From contig CALBNS010000125.1 of assembly GCA_937896665.1 (NCBI GenBank), forward strand, positions 1 to 41,284: DNA of 41,284 nt, written 5' to 3'. Within the stretch, counting starts at the first letter, position 1, and the number at the start of each line of letters is the position of its first letter. The position numbers and the translations under genes are program-made. The notes beneath the pieces are model-generated. The model was not told where the DNA came from. It did no database searches and saw only the letters and a program-made list of their open reading frames with translations. Positions 8,492 through 16,657 of the stretch are shown here, piece after piece. The stretch is from an uncultured Clostridia bacterium. Its GTDB lineage: Bacteria > Bacillota > Clostridia > Lachnospirales > Lachnospiraceae.

Positions 8492-10648
8492 ATGGATATT
8501 TTGATTTATATGTTGGCATTCTTTCCAATGGCAGCTGCTTTTATCTCTTATCTGGTGGGAAGAAAAAATAAAAAGTTACGTGATTATGTGGTAAGCATTG
8601 CAGCCGTTCTAGAGTTTGTATTGTCGCTGGCTTTGTTTGTGAATTATTCAGAGGCAATCAGTGGTATGACAGTCAATATTCCGGAAATCTGCGGCATGGG
8701 ACTGCACTTTACCGTAGATGGATTTCGTGTGATTTATGTTGGAATTGCGGCATTTATGTGGATGATGACTTCGATTTTTTCAGGAGAATACTTTGCACAC
8801 TACCGCAATCGCAACCGTTATTATCTGTTCCAATTGATTACATTGGGGGCAACAGAGGCGGTTCTTTTGTCAGCAGACTTATATACAACATTTATCTTTT
8901 TTGAAATCATGTCCTTTGCGTCTTATGTTTGGGTAGCACAGGATGAAAGAAAAGAATCATTGCGTGCAGCGGCTACTTATCTGGCTGTTGCAGTAATCGG
9001 CGGTCTTGTTATGCTGATGGGCTTGTTCTTACTCTATAATCAGGCAGGAACATTGGAGATTAACAGTCTGTACGAAGCATGTCAGGGTAAAAATGTATAT
9101 GTTGCGGCAGTCTGCATGTTTGTTGGATTTGGTGCAAAAGCCGGTGCATTCCCAATGCACATCTGGCTTCCGAAAGCTCATCCGGTTGCTCCGGCTCCGG
9201 CAAGTGCTTTGCTCTCCGGTATTCTGACAAAGACAGGTATCTTTGGCGTTATCGTAATTACAAGCAAAATCTTTCTTCATGATTGGAAATGGGGAAGCTT
9301 TGTACTGATTGTAGGCGTTATCACTATGTTTTTAGGTGCATTCCTCGCATTGTTCTCAATCGACTTTAAACGAACCCTTGCATGTTCATCAGTATCACAG
9401 ATTGGTTTTATCTTAGTTGGTATTGGTATGCAGGGACTGCTAGGCGAAGAAAATGTTCTTGCAGTGCGTGGTTCATTCTTACATATGGTCAATCATTCGC
9501 TGTTTAAACTGGTATTGTTTATGGCAGCCGGTGTGATTTATATGAATCTTCATAAGCTTGATTTAAATGAAATCAGAGGTTTTGGACGTAAGAAACCATT
9601 GCTCGCTTTTATATATCTCATGGGTGCACTTGGTATAGGTGGTTTTCCATTATGGAGCGGCTATGTCAGCAAAACCTTAATTCATGAAAGTATTGTAGAG
9701 TATATTCATGAACTACACGCAGGGGCAGTGCACGGCGGTATTTTTGCAGCTAGTGATATGAAGGCAATAGAGTGGATCTTCTTAATCAGCGGCGGTCTTA
9801 CAGTAGCTTATATGTGTAAGTTGTTTGTCGCTGTATTTATAGAGAAAAATAACGATACGGCTTTGCAGGAAAAATTTGACAGCCAGGAAAAATACATGAA
9901 CCCTGCAAGTACGATTGCGCTTACCGTGAGTGCAGTGATTTTCCCTGTTATGGGGGTACTTCCACAACTCACAATGGACAAATTAGCCGACATGGCACAA
10001 GGATTTATGGGAGTTCAACATGCAGGGCATGCAGTAGCGTATCTTAGCGGGGGGAATTTGAAGGGCAGCCTTATTTCTATCACAATCGGTCTTGCTATCT
10101 ATGTGCTGATTGTAAGGACATGGATGATAAAGAAGCAGGAAGATGGAAGTACTGTGTATGTAAATCGCTGGTCGAAGTATCTTGATATGGAAGATTATCT
10201 TTACCGTCCGGTACTTTTGAGTGTGATACCGGGAATCTGTGGATTTTTCTGTATGATTCTTGATAATGTGACAGATGTGATATCAAAGATTATACCATTT
10301 GCCGGGAATGTGCAGGCCGGATTTTTCGATACGATTACAGATGGTCTGATTGTATTTTTACGTAAAACGATTTACAGTGATACTCCACAGATGGCAGAGC
10401 TTGAGGAGGGAAATGAAGTGACACACTGGTTCGGTGCATTCAGGAACCGTCTGACATATTTCCTTAATCACACAATTCTTCGCAAGTCTCCAGACAAAAC
10501 AGATTATGAGCATAAATATGCATTGGAATATTCCGAGTTTAAGGAGAACATGGGAATTATTCAACGAAGTATGTCTTATGGCTTGATTTTGTTCTGTCTT
10601 GGACTTTGTGTGACTTTAATTTACCTGTTGGTATCAGCAGTATTATAA
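8492..10648 (+). CDS. Antiporter subunit 4 of 4: long NuoL/MrpA-like transporter
   Basis: The 718-residue protein has a core transporter domain of about 470 residues with Glu138 (FIFFEIMSFAS), Lys216 (FGAKAGAFPMHIWLPKAHP) and Lys247 (GILTKTGIFGV). A C-terminal extension follows, with further spans near 520-540, 575-600 and 695-718 separated by charged loops. Length and layout resemble NuoL, MrpA N-terminal and HyfB-like proteins. The MrpA-specific C-terminal segments are encoded earlier in the operon as the MbhD/MbhE-like proteins. It closes the operon, before a terminator. Confidence 0.87.
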   Translation: MDILIYMLAFFPMAAAFISYLVGRKNKKLRDYVVSIAAVLEFVLSLALFVNYSEAISGMTVNIPEICGMGLHFTVDGFRVIYVGIAAFMWMMTSIFSGEYFAHYRNRNRYYLFQLITLGATEAVLLSADLYTTFIFFEIMSFASYVWVAQDERKESLRAAATYLAVAVIGGLVMLMGLFLLYNQAGTLEINSLYEACQGKNVYVAAVCMFVGFGAKAGAFPMHIWLPKAHPVAPAPASALLSGILTKTGIFGVIVITSKIFLHDWKWGSFVLIVGVITMFLGAFLALFSIDFKRTLACSSVSQIGFILVGIGMQGLLGEENVLAVRGSFLHMVNHSLFKLVLFMAAGVIYMNLHKLDLNEIRGFGRKKPLLAFIYLMGALGIGGFPLWSGYVSKTLIHESIVEYIHELHAGAVHGGIFAASDMKAIEWIFLISGGLTVAYMCKLFVAVFIEKNNDTALQEKFDSQEKYMNPASTIALTVSAVIFPVMGVLPQLTMDKLADMAQGFMGVQHAGHAVAYLSGGNLKGSLISITIGLAIYVLIVRTWMIKKQEDGSTVYVNRWSKYLDMEDYLYRPVLLSVIPGICGFFCMILDNVTDVISKIIPFAGNVQAGFFDTITDGLIVFLRKTIYSDTPQMAELEEGNEVTHWFGAFRNRLTYFLNHTILRKSPDKTDYEHKYALEYSEFKENMGIIQRSMSYGLILFCLGLCVTLIYLLVSAVL

Positions 10649-10660
10649 GTTTGAAAAAGG

Positions 10661-10700
10661 AACGTTCTTATCCAAATGTTTTGGGTAAGGGCGTTTTTTC
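10661..10700 (+). terminator. Intrinsic terminator of the antiporter operon
   Basis: The arm at 10661-10673 (AACGTTCTTATCC) pairs, with G-U pairs and small mismatches, with the arm at 10683-10695 (GGGTAAGGGCGTT), followed by a T run. Confidence 0.75.
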
Positions 10701-10729
10701 TTGACAATAAATAAATCGTGTGATAGTAT
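10701..10729 (+). promoter_or_regulatory. Promoter of the sodium:solute symporter gene
   Basis: Consensus TTGACA at 10701-10706 and TAGTAT at 10724-10729 have 17-base spacing, with a TGn extended -10 (TGA at 10721-10723). It directly abuts the preceding terminator. Confidence 0.75.
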
Positions 10730-10745
10730 CAACTCATGTTATTTA

Positions 10746-10759
10746 ACGCTTTAAAGCGT
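10746..10759. promoter_or_regulatory. Perfect 14-base palindrome in the symporter leader, possible operator
   Basis: ACGCTTTAAAGCGT is its own reverse complement and begins about 10 bases after the expected transcription start. The position suits a repressor roadblock. It is also simply an AT-centred palindrome that could be chance. Confidence 0.35.
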
Positions 10760-10794
10760 AACGGTTTAAAGTGGCAAAAGAGAGGAGACTAGAA

Positions 10795-12330
10795 ATGGGA
10801 ATTAAAGTAGCGTTATTGATTGTGTTTTTTGCAATCATGATTGGAGTTGGAGTTTATTCCAGAAGACACACGACAAGTGTTGATGCGTTTGTGTTAGGAG
10901 GTCGCTCAGTTGGACCATGGCTCACAGCATTTGCATATGGAACATCGTATTTTTCGGCGGTAGTATTCGTGGGATACGCAGGACAGTTTGGATGGAAATA
11001 TGGGCTTGCGTCGACATGGATTGGAATTGGAAATGCAGTTATCGGAAGTCTGCTTGCATGGGCAGTTTTGGGAAGAAGAACAAGAGTAATGAGCCAGCAT
11101 CTGAAATCAAAGACTATGCCGGACTTCTTTGGTGAAAGATATCAGAGCAAAGAATTAAAGATTGTTGCTTCTGTGATTGCGTTTGTATTTTTAGTGCCTT
11201 ATACGGCTTCTATTTATAATGGACTATCAAGACTTTTTGCGATGGCATTTAATGTCCCATATGCAGTTTGTGTAATCGTAATGGCATTGGTTACCGGAGT
11301 GTATGTAATTGTCGGTGGATATATGGCAACTGCAATCAATGATTTCATTCAGGGTATTATTATGCTGGGCGGAATCGCGGCAGTTATTGCAGCAGTGTTA
11401 AATGGACAGGGTGGATTTATTGAGGCGGTAAGACAACTGGCAGAGTTTGAAAGTGATGTAGCAATTACAGCAGGACAGCCGGGGGCATTTACTTCGTTTT
11501 TCGGACCAGACCCGATGAATCTTTTAGGTGTAGTAATTCTTACTTCGCTGGGTACTTGGGGCCTTCCTCAGATGGTACATAAGTTTTATGCAATTAAAGA
11601 TGAAAAGGCAGTTAATACAGGTACAATTATTTCTACTGTATTTGCGGTTGTAGTATCAGGAGGATGCTATTTCCTTGGTGGTTTCGGAAGATTGTTTGAC
11701 AATCCGTCTATCTATGATGCAAATACAGGCGCAGTTATTTACGACAGCATTATACCGCATATGTTGTCAACGCTGTCTAACATTTTAATTGGTATTGTTG
11801 TTGTATTAGTACTTTCCGCTTCTATGTCAACGTTGGCTTCACTGGTCATGACTTCTAGTTCAACCTTGACGCTGGACTTTCTAAAAGACAATATCATTAA
11901 AAATATGAGTGAGAAAAAACAAGTACTTATTATGCGGATTTTGATTATGGTATTTATTGTGATCTCTGTATTGCTGGCATTAGACCCGCCTACATTTATT
12001 GCACAGCTCATGGGTGTTTCATGGGGAGCTCTGGCAGGCGCATTTCTTGCACCATTCCTGTATGGTTTGTATTGGAAAGGTGTTACAAAGGCGGCTGTAT
12101 GGGCAAGTTTTATCTGTGGTGTAGGCATTACGGTATCTAATATGTATTTCAAATATATTGCCTCTCCAATCAATGCAGGCGCAATTGCAATGATTGCAGG
12201 ACTGATTGTAGTTCCGGTTGTGAGCCTTATCACTCCGAAGCTGGAGAAAAAGACAGTAGACAAATTGTTTGAATGCTATGAAGAAAAAGTTGTTATTACG
12301 AAAAAACGTTCCCTGGAAGTGACAAAATAA
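10795..12330 (+). CDS. Sodium:solute symporter (SSS family)
   Basis: The protein has 511 residues with about 13 membrane spans. Its N-terminal pattern is that of the SSS family (PutP/PanF-like): DAFVLGGRSVGPWLTAFAYG, followed by GFGWKYG-type and GGYMATAINDFIQG segments. SSS proteins import a solute such as proline, pantothenate or another carboxylate or amino acid together with Na+; the solute here is unknown. A GTG 24 bases upstream would extend the frame, but GAGGAG at 10782-10787 is 7 bases before the ATG chosen. The neighbouring Na+/H+ antiporter could sustain the Na+ gradient it uses. Confidence 0.85.
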   Translation: MGIKVALLIVFFAIMIGVGVYSRRHTTSVDAFVLGGRSVGPWLTAFAYGTSYFSAVVFVGYAGQFGWKYGLASTWIGIGNAVIGSLLAWAVLGRRTRVMSQHLKSKTMPDFFGERYQSKELKIVASVIAFVFLVPYTASIYNGLSRLFAMAFNVPYAVCVIVMALVTGVYVIVGGYMATAINDFIQGIIMLGGIAAVIAAVLNGQGGFIEAVRQLAEFESDVAITAGQPGAFTSFFGPDPMNLLGVVILTSLGTWGLPQMVHKFYAIKDEKAVNTGTIISTVFAVVVSGGCYFLGGFGRLFDNPSIYDANTGAVIYDSIIPHMLSTLSNILIGIVVVLVLSASMSTLASLVMTSSSTLTLDFLKDNIIKNMSEKKQVLIMRILIMVFIVISVLLALDPPTFIAQLMGVSWGALAGAFLAPFLYGLYWKGVTKAAVWASFICGVGITVSNMYFKYIASPINAGAIAMIAGLIVVPVVSLITPKLEKKTVDKLFECYEEKVVITKKRSLEVTK

Positions 12331-12347
12331 AAGAAATGTGTTATAGT
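12319..12347 (+). promoter_or_regulatory. Probable promoter at the 3' end of the symporter gene
   Basis: GTGACA at 12319-12324 and TATAGT at 12342-12347 have 17-base spacing with a TGn extended -10 (TGT at 12339-12341). It overlaps the symporter stop and would start a transcript near 12354, well before the separate recA promoter. Confidence 0.5.
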
Positions 12348-12353
12348 CACTTC

Positions 12354-12500
12354 ATAGAATTCCTCAATAGAAATGGAGGAATGCATATGGGAAGACAAGA
12401 CTGTTCGTGAGAGTTAATTTTGTTATCGCTTATATTCAGTTTATATCAGAATGACAAATCTAGGGCAGATGCCATGGCAAGGCTGTGGCGTCTGCTGATT
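12354..12500 (+). ncRNA. Candidate small RNA or mini-peptide transcript upstream of recA
   Basis: Downstream of the promoter at 12319-12347, ATTCCTC (12359-12365) pairs perfectly with GAGGAAT (12376-12382). That hairpin buries a GGAGG Shine-Dalgarno sequence lying 7 bases before an ATG at 12387. The frame there codes only for MGRQDCS. A second hairpin, GCAGATGCCA (12465-12474) with TGGCGTCTGC (12486-12495), could be the 3' end, although the following TGATTTATT is a weak terminator tail. No known RNA family is recognised. Confidence 0.35.
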
Positions 12501-12607
12501 TATTCAGTACTAAGAAAAGGTACGTTCAAGGTTTCAATGTCCGTTCGGACGAAGATTCAAAAAAGAAAAAACAAAGAGGAATTCTATTAATCAATCGAAT
12601 AAAAAGG

Positions 12608-12636
12608 TTGACATTTTGTATTAAGTATAATAGTAT
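12608..12636 (+). promoter_or_regulatory. recA promoter
   Basis: Consensus TTGACA at 12608-12613 and TAGTAT at 12631-12636 have 17-base spacing. A nearby TATAAT at 12626-12631 would give only 12 bases and is rejected. Confidence 0.75.
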
Positions 12637-12649
12637 ATTAGTAGAAAAG

Positions 12650-12663
12650 CGAACATAAGTTCG
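12650..12663. promoter_or_regulatory. LexA (DinR) SOS box of recA
   Basis: CGAACATAAGTTCG fits the Firmicute SOS box pattern with inverted GAAC/GTTC half sites four bases apart, and one more G-C pair extends the dyad on each side. It lies just downstream of the recA -10 element, where bound LexA would block transcription. Confidence 0.9.
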
Positions 12664-12685
12664 CAAAAGAAGGAGAAATTATATT

Positions 12686-13714
12686 ATGATAAATGATGAT
12701 AAAAAGAAAGCACTGGATGCTGCAATATCCAAACTAGAGAAAGATTTTGGAAAAGGAACAGTTATGAAGCTTGGAGATGCAAGTGCCCATGTATCAGTGG
12801 AGACAGTGCCTACAGGTTCGTTGAGCCTTGACATCGCACTTGGTTTGGGTGGAGTTCCGAAAGGAAGAGTAATTGAAGTATATGGTCCGGAATCAAGTGG
12901 TAAGACGACAGTAACTTTACATATGATTGCGGAAGTGCAGAAGAGAGGCGGAATCGCCGGATTTATTGATGCTGAGCATGCGCTGGATCCGGTCTATGCA
13001 AAGAATATTGGGGTTAATATTGATGAATTATATATTTCACAGCCTGACAGTGGTGATCAGGCATTAGAGATTGCAGAGACGATGGTGCGCTCAGGGGCTA
13101 TGGATATTATTGTTATTGACTCAGTAGCTGCATTAGTTCCAAAGCAGGAGATTGAAGGAGATATGGGTGATACACATGTGGGACTTCAGGCGAGACTGAT
13201 GTCACAGGCACTTCGTAAATTAACTCCGGTTATTAGTAAATCGAACTGTGTTGTAATTTTTATTAACCAGCTTCGTGAAAAGGTAGGGGTTATGTTTGGA
13301 AATCCTGAGACAACTACAGGAGGCCGTGCATTAAAGTTTTATGCATCGGTTCGTATGGATGTCAGAAGAACTGAGACATTGAAGCAGAACGGTGAAATGG
13401 TTGGAAACCGTACCCGTATTAAGATTGTTAAGAACAAAATCGCTCCACCATTTAAAGAAGCAGAATTTGATATCATGTTCGGAAAGGGAATTTCCAGAGA
13501 AGGTGACATTTTGGATTTGGCCGCTGCAGTGAATATTGTGAACAAAAGTGGTGCATGGTATGCATATAATGGAGATAAGATTGGACAGGGACGTGAGAAT
13601 GCCAAAAATTATCTCAGCCAGAATCCACAGATTATGGAAGAAATCGAGGCAAAAGTAAGAGCACATTACAAACTAGACGGTGCGGCAGATGTTGCCACAG
13701 AAGAGGAAGAATAG
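12686..13714 (+). CDS. recA: RecA recombinase
   Basis: This 342-residue protein is the DNA strand-exchange ATPase that also triggers LexA self-cleavage. Walker A GPESSGKT is at residues 67-74. The second strand of the core, IIVIDSVAAL, carries the Walker B aspartate, and the DNA-binding region MGDTHVGLQARLMSQALRKL is intact. The acidic C-terminus (ATEEEE) is typical. AGAAGGAGA precedes the ATG. An SOS box in the promoter shows damage-inducible control. recX follows 3 bases after the stop. Confidence 0.98.
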   Translation: MINDDKKKALDAAISKLEKDFGKGTVMKLGDASAHVSVETVPTGSLSLDIALGLGGVPKGRVIEVYGPESSGKTTVTLHMIAEVQKRGGIAGFIDAEHALDPVYAKNIGVNIDELYISQPDSGDQALEIAETMVRSGAMDIIVIDSVAALVPKQEIEGDMGDTHVGLQARLMSQALRKLTPVISKSNCVVIFINQLREKVGVMFGNPETTTGGRALKFYASVRMDVRRTETLKQNGEMVGNRTRIKIVKNKIAPPFKEAEFDIMFGKGISREGDILDLAAAVNIVNKSGAWYAYNGDKIGQGRENAKNYLSQNPQIMEEIEAKVRAHYKLDGAADVATEEEE

Positions 13715-13717
13715 AAG

Positions 13718-14332
13718 ATGGTCGTCACGAAGATAGAAGCCGTGAACAAGACGAAGTATAAAGTGTTTTTAGATGAACAGTTCGCTTTTGTATTATACAA
13801 GGGCGAACTGTCGCGCTATAAGCTCTGTGAAGACTGTGAGGTTGCACACGGTTTGTATGAGCAGATTAAGCAGGAAGTAGTCTTGAAACGTGCAAAATTA
13901 AGAGCATTACATCTCTTGAGTGCGATGGACAGAACAGAGGAACAGCTACGTACAAAACTAAGACAGAATCTGTACACGGAAGATGTGATTGAAGGAGCAC
14001 TGCAATATGTGAAGTCCTTTGGATATATGAAGGATGAAGATTATGCCAGAAGATTTATCACGGGAAAGCAAAATGTAAAAAGCAAACGGGAAATCAAAGC
14101 TGCCCTTTATCAAAAAGGAATCAGCAAAGAGACGATTGAGGAAGCAATGAATATGTGTTATGAAGATACGGACGAGAAGGATGCGATTCGAAGAATTCTG
14201 GAGAAAAAGCAGTTTAATGCTGGAGAGGCAACCGAAGCAGAAAAGAAGAAGATATTTGACTATTTAATCAGAAAGGGATTCCGTTATGAGGATGTTCGTC
14301 AACTAATACAAGTTTCTTTTTGGAATACTTGA
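13718..14332 (+). CDS. recX: Regulatory protein RecX
   Basis: The 204-residue helical protein has three-helix RecX repeats, for example AMDRTEEQLRTKLRQNLYTE, GYMKDEDYARRFI and a C-terminal FDYLIRKGFRYEDVRQLI. RecX binds along RecA filaments and limits or reshapes their activity. Adjacency to recA with only a 3-base gap means they share SOS control. The start is immediately after the recA stop. The final codons overlap the -35 element of the next promoter. Confidence 0.92.
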   Translation: MVVTKIEAVNKTKYKVFLDEQFAFVLYKGELSRYKLCEDCEVAHGLYEQIKQEVVLKRAKLRALHLLSAMDRTEEQLRTKLRQNLYTEDVIEGALQYVKSFGYMKDEDYARRFITGKQNVKSKREIKAALYQKGISKETIEEAMNMCYEDTDEKDAIRRILEKKQFNAGEATEAEKKKIFDYLIRKGFRYEDVRQLIQVSFWNT

Positions 14333-14357
14333 CATAATTGTGAAAATAGTATAAAAT
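14329..14357 (+). promoter_or_regulatory. Promoter of the RNase Y gene
   Basis: TTGACA at 14329-14334 overlaps the recX stop codon. The -10 is TAAAAT at 14352-14357 (spacing 17) or TATAAA at 14350-14355 (spacing 15). Confidence 0.6.
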
Positions 14358-14404
14358 TTAAGTGTTGTATTTGTACAATGAAAATAAAATAAGGAGGTGC
14401 TCCT

Positions 14405-15967
14405 GTGCCAGAGATTAGCATAATTACTGCTATTATTATCGCACTCGTTGCAGTAGTCATTGCTGTGGTTATTACCAATTCTGTTACAGTTTCCAAATTG
14501 ACAAAAGACGCAGAGTCAAAGATTGGAAGCGCAGAAACCAGAGCAAGGGATATCATTGATGATGCATTAAAGACTGCTGAAGCAACGAAAAAAGAAGCTC
14601 TCTTGGAAGTAAAGGAAGAGTCGATTAAGACGAAGAACGAGCTCGAAAAGGAAACAAAAGAGAGACGTGCTGAATTACAACGCTATGAAAAAAGAGTGTT
14701 ATCCAAGGAAGAATCTTTAGATAAGAGAGCAGATGCAATTGAAAAGCGTGAAGCAGGGTTTGTTGCAAGAGAAGAGCAAATCAAGCAGCGTGAAAAAAAG
14801 ATTGAAGAGCTTAGTCAACAAAGAGTACAGGAACTAGAAAGAATCTCAGGACTTACCTCCGAACAAGCAAAGGATTATTTGTTAAAAACTGTTGAAGATG
14901 ATGTAAAACATGACACTGCGAAGATGATTAAAGAATTAGAAACGCAGGCAAAAGAGGAAGCTGGTAAGAAAGCGAAAGAGTATGTTGTGAATGCAATTCA
15001 GAAATGTGCAGCAGACCATGTTGCAGAGACTACGATTTCGGTTGTACAACTTCCAAGTGATGAAATGAAAGGTAGAATCATTGGCCGTGAGGGACGTAAT
15101 ATCCGTACTCTTGAGACCATGACAGGCGTGGAATTGATTATAGATGACACTCCGGAAGCTGTTGTTTTATCAGGATTTGATCCAATCAGAAGAGAAGTGG
15201 CAAGAGTTGCCCTTGAAAGATTAATTGTAGATGGAAGAATTCATCCTGCAAGAATCGAAGAAATGGTAGAAAAGGCACAAAAAGATGTAGAAACAATGAT
15301 TCGCGAAGAAGGAGAAGCAGCGGCATTAGAAGTCGGAGTACATGGCATTCATCCTGAACTGATTCGTCTTTTAGGAAGAATGAAGTTCCGGACAAGCTAT
15401 GGACAAAATGCTTTGAAGCACTCTATGGAAGTAGCTCAGTTGTCAGGTTTATTGGCAAGTGAGATTGGATTGGACGTAAGAGTTGCCAAGAGAGCAGGCC
15501 TTTTGCATGATATCGGTAAATCAATTGATCATGACGTAGAAGGTTCACATATCCAGATTGGTGTAGATCTTTGTAGAAAATACAAAGAGTCACCTACTGT
15601 TATTAATGCAGTTGAATCGCATCACGGCGACGTTGAGCCGACATCATTGATTGCTTGCATCGTACAGGCGGCAGATGCGATTTCAGCAGCAAGACCAGGT
15701 GCAAGAAGAGAAACATTAGAAACATACACAAACAGATTAAAACAATTAGAAGATATCGCAAACCAATATAAGGGTGTTGATAAATCTTTTGCTATTCAAG
15801 CAGGTAGAGAGATTCGTATCATGGTAGTTCCAGAACAAGTGTCTGATGCAGACATGGTACTAATGGCTAGAAATATTTCAAAACAAATTGAGTTTGAATT
15901 GGAATATCCAGGTCAGGTTAAAGTTAATGTAATCCGTGAATCACGTGTTACAGACTATGCGAAATAG
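14405..15967 (+). CDS. rny: Ribonuclease Y
   Basis: The 520-residue endoribonuclease initiates mRNA decay at the membrane. It has an N-terminal membrane span (residues 5-25), a long charged coiled coil (about 30-190), a KH RNA-binding domain with GRIIGREGRN near 222, and an HD domain with LLHDIGKSIDHD near 365-376 that holds the metal site. Length and layout match the family. The GTG start is preceded by AAGGAGGT. It has its own promoter and terminator, so it is a single-gene unit. Confidence 0.97.
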   Translation: MPEISIITAIIIALVAVVIAVVITNSVTVSKLTKDAESKIGSAETRARDIIDDALKTAEATKKEALLEVKEESIKTKNELEKETKERRAELQRYEKRVLSKEESLDKRADAIEKREAGFVAREEQIKQREKKIEELSQQRVQELERISGLTSEQAKDYLLKTVEDDVKHDTAKMIKELETQAKEEAGKKAKEYVVNAIQKCAADHVAETTISVVQLPSDEMKGRIIGREGRNIRTLETMTGVELIIDDTPEAVVLSGFDPIRREVARVALERLIVDGRIHPARIEEMVEKAQKDVETMIREEGEAAALEVGVHGIHPELIRLLGRMKFRTSYGQNALKHSMEVAQLSGLLASEIGLDVRVAKRAGLLHDIGKSIDHDVEGSHIQIGVDLCRKYKESPTVINAVESHHGDVEPTSLIACIVQAADAISAARPGARRETLETYTNRLKQLEDIANQYKGVDKSFAIQAGREIRIMVVPEQVSDADMVLMARNISKQIEFELEYPGQVKVNVIRESRVTDYAK

Positions 15968-15987
15968 TTATAATGAATAAAATGATT

Positions 15988-16035
15988 CCCATATATTTTG
16001 TGAATAGATGATTTACAGATATATGGGTATTTTTA
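15988..16035 (+). terminator. Intrinsic terminator of rny
   Basis: CCCATATAT (15988-15996) pairs with ATATATGGG (16019-16027) and is followed by TATTTTTAT. Confidence 0.75.
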
Positions 16036-16069
16036 TATTATTGAAAGAGATAAAAGAAGGGGGACAAAT

Positions 16070-16606
16070 ATGAGCGAAGTTGTAAAGCGCACGAAAAGGG
16101 AACTTGTTTATGAGGGTAATATTATCAATATGTATTGTGATCACGTAGAAGTGAACGGACATACAGCAAAGTGGGATTATATCCATCATAAGGGTGCAGC
16201 AGCAGTTGTTCCTGTGACGGATGATGGGAAGATTTTAATGGTAAGGCAGTACCGTAATGCACTGGATAGATATACATTGGAAGTACCGGCAGGTGCATTG
16301 GACAGTGAAAGTGAGCCGGGAATTGAATGTGCTCATAGAGAACTTGAGGAAGAGACAGGATTTCGTTCCAATGATTTAGAGCCGTTGATTACTATTCGAA
16401 CCTGGGTTGCTTTTTGCAATGAAAAAATTGAGGTTTTTGTAGCAAGGAACCTAATTGCCTCACGGCAGAATCTGGATGAAGACGAAGTCATAGATGTAGA
16501 GGCATATACAATTGAGGAACTAAAGGAAAAGATTTTTGCAGGGGAAATTCAAGATTCGAAAACAATTGCTTCTCTGATGGCATATGCTGTAAAATATCAA
16601 GCATAA
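16070..16606 (+). CDS. Nudix hydrolase, ADP-ribose pyrophosphatase type
   Basis: This 178-residue protein should cleave ADP-ribose or a related nucleoside diphosphate derivative. The Nudix helix is present with catalytic REL-EEETGF, and the family segments VRQYRNALDRYTLEVPAGAL and AFCNEKIEVFVA surround it. The loop between the Nudix glycine and the first conserved glutamate is one residue longer than the standard pattern, which is tolerated in this subgroup. AAGGGGG lies just before the ATG. It may be co-transcribed with the following SpoIIM-like gene, 51 bases on. Confidence 0.85.
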   Translation: MSEVVKRTKRELVYEGNIINMYCDHVEVNGHTAKWDYIHHKGAAAVVPVTDDGKILMVRQYRNALDRYTLEVPAGALDSESEPGIECAHRELEEETGFRSNDLEPLITIRTWVAFCNEKIEVFVARNLIASRQNLDEDEVIDVEAYTIEELKEKIFAGEIQDSKTIASLMAYAVKYQA

Positions 16607-16657
16607 ATGAAAATGAGAAACATATAATGAACTATCTGGAGTCAGGGAGGTCATTGT

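Noticed and set aside
10771..10794. GTG at 10771 as start of the symporter
   Set aside because: The ribosome binding site GAGGAG at 10782-10787 lies inside this extension and points to the ATG at 10795.
12626..12631. TATAAT as the recA -10 element
   Set aside because: It is only 12 bases from TTGACA at 12608-12613; TAGTAT at 12631-12636 gives the normal 17-base spacing.
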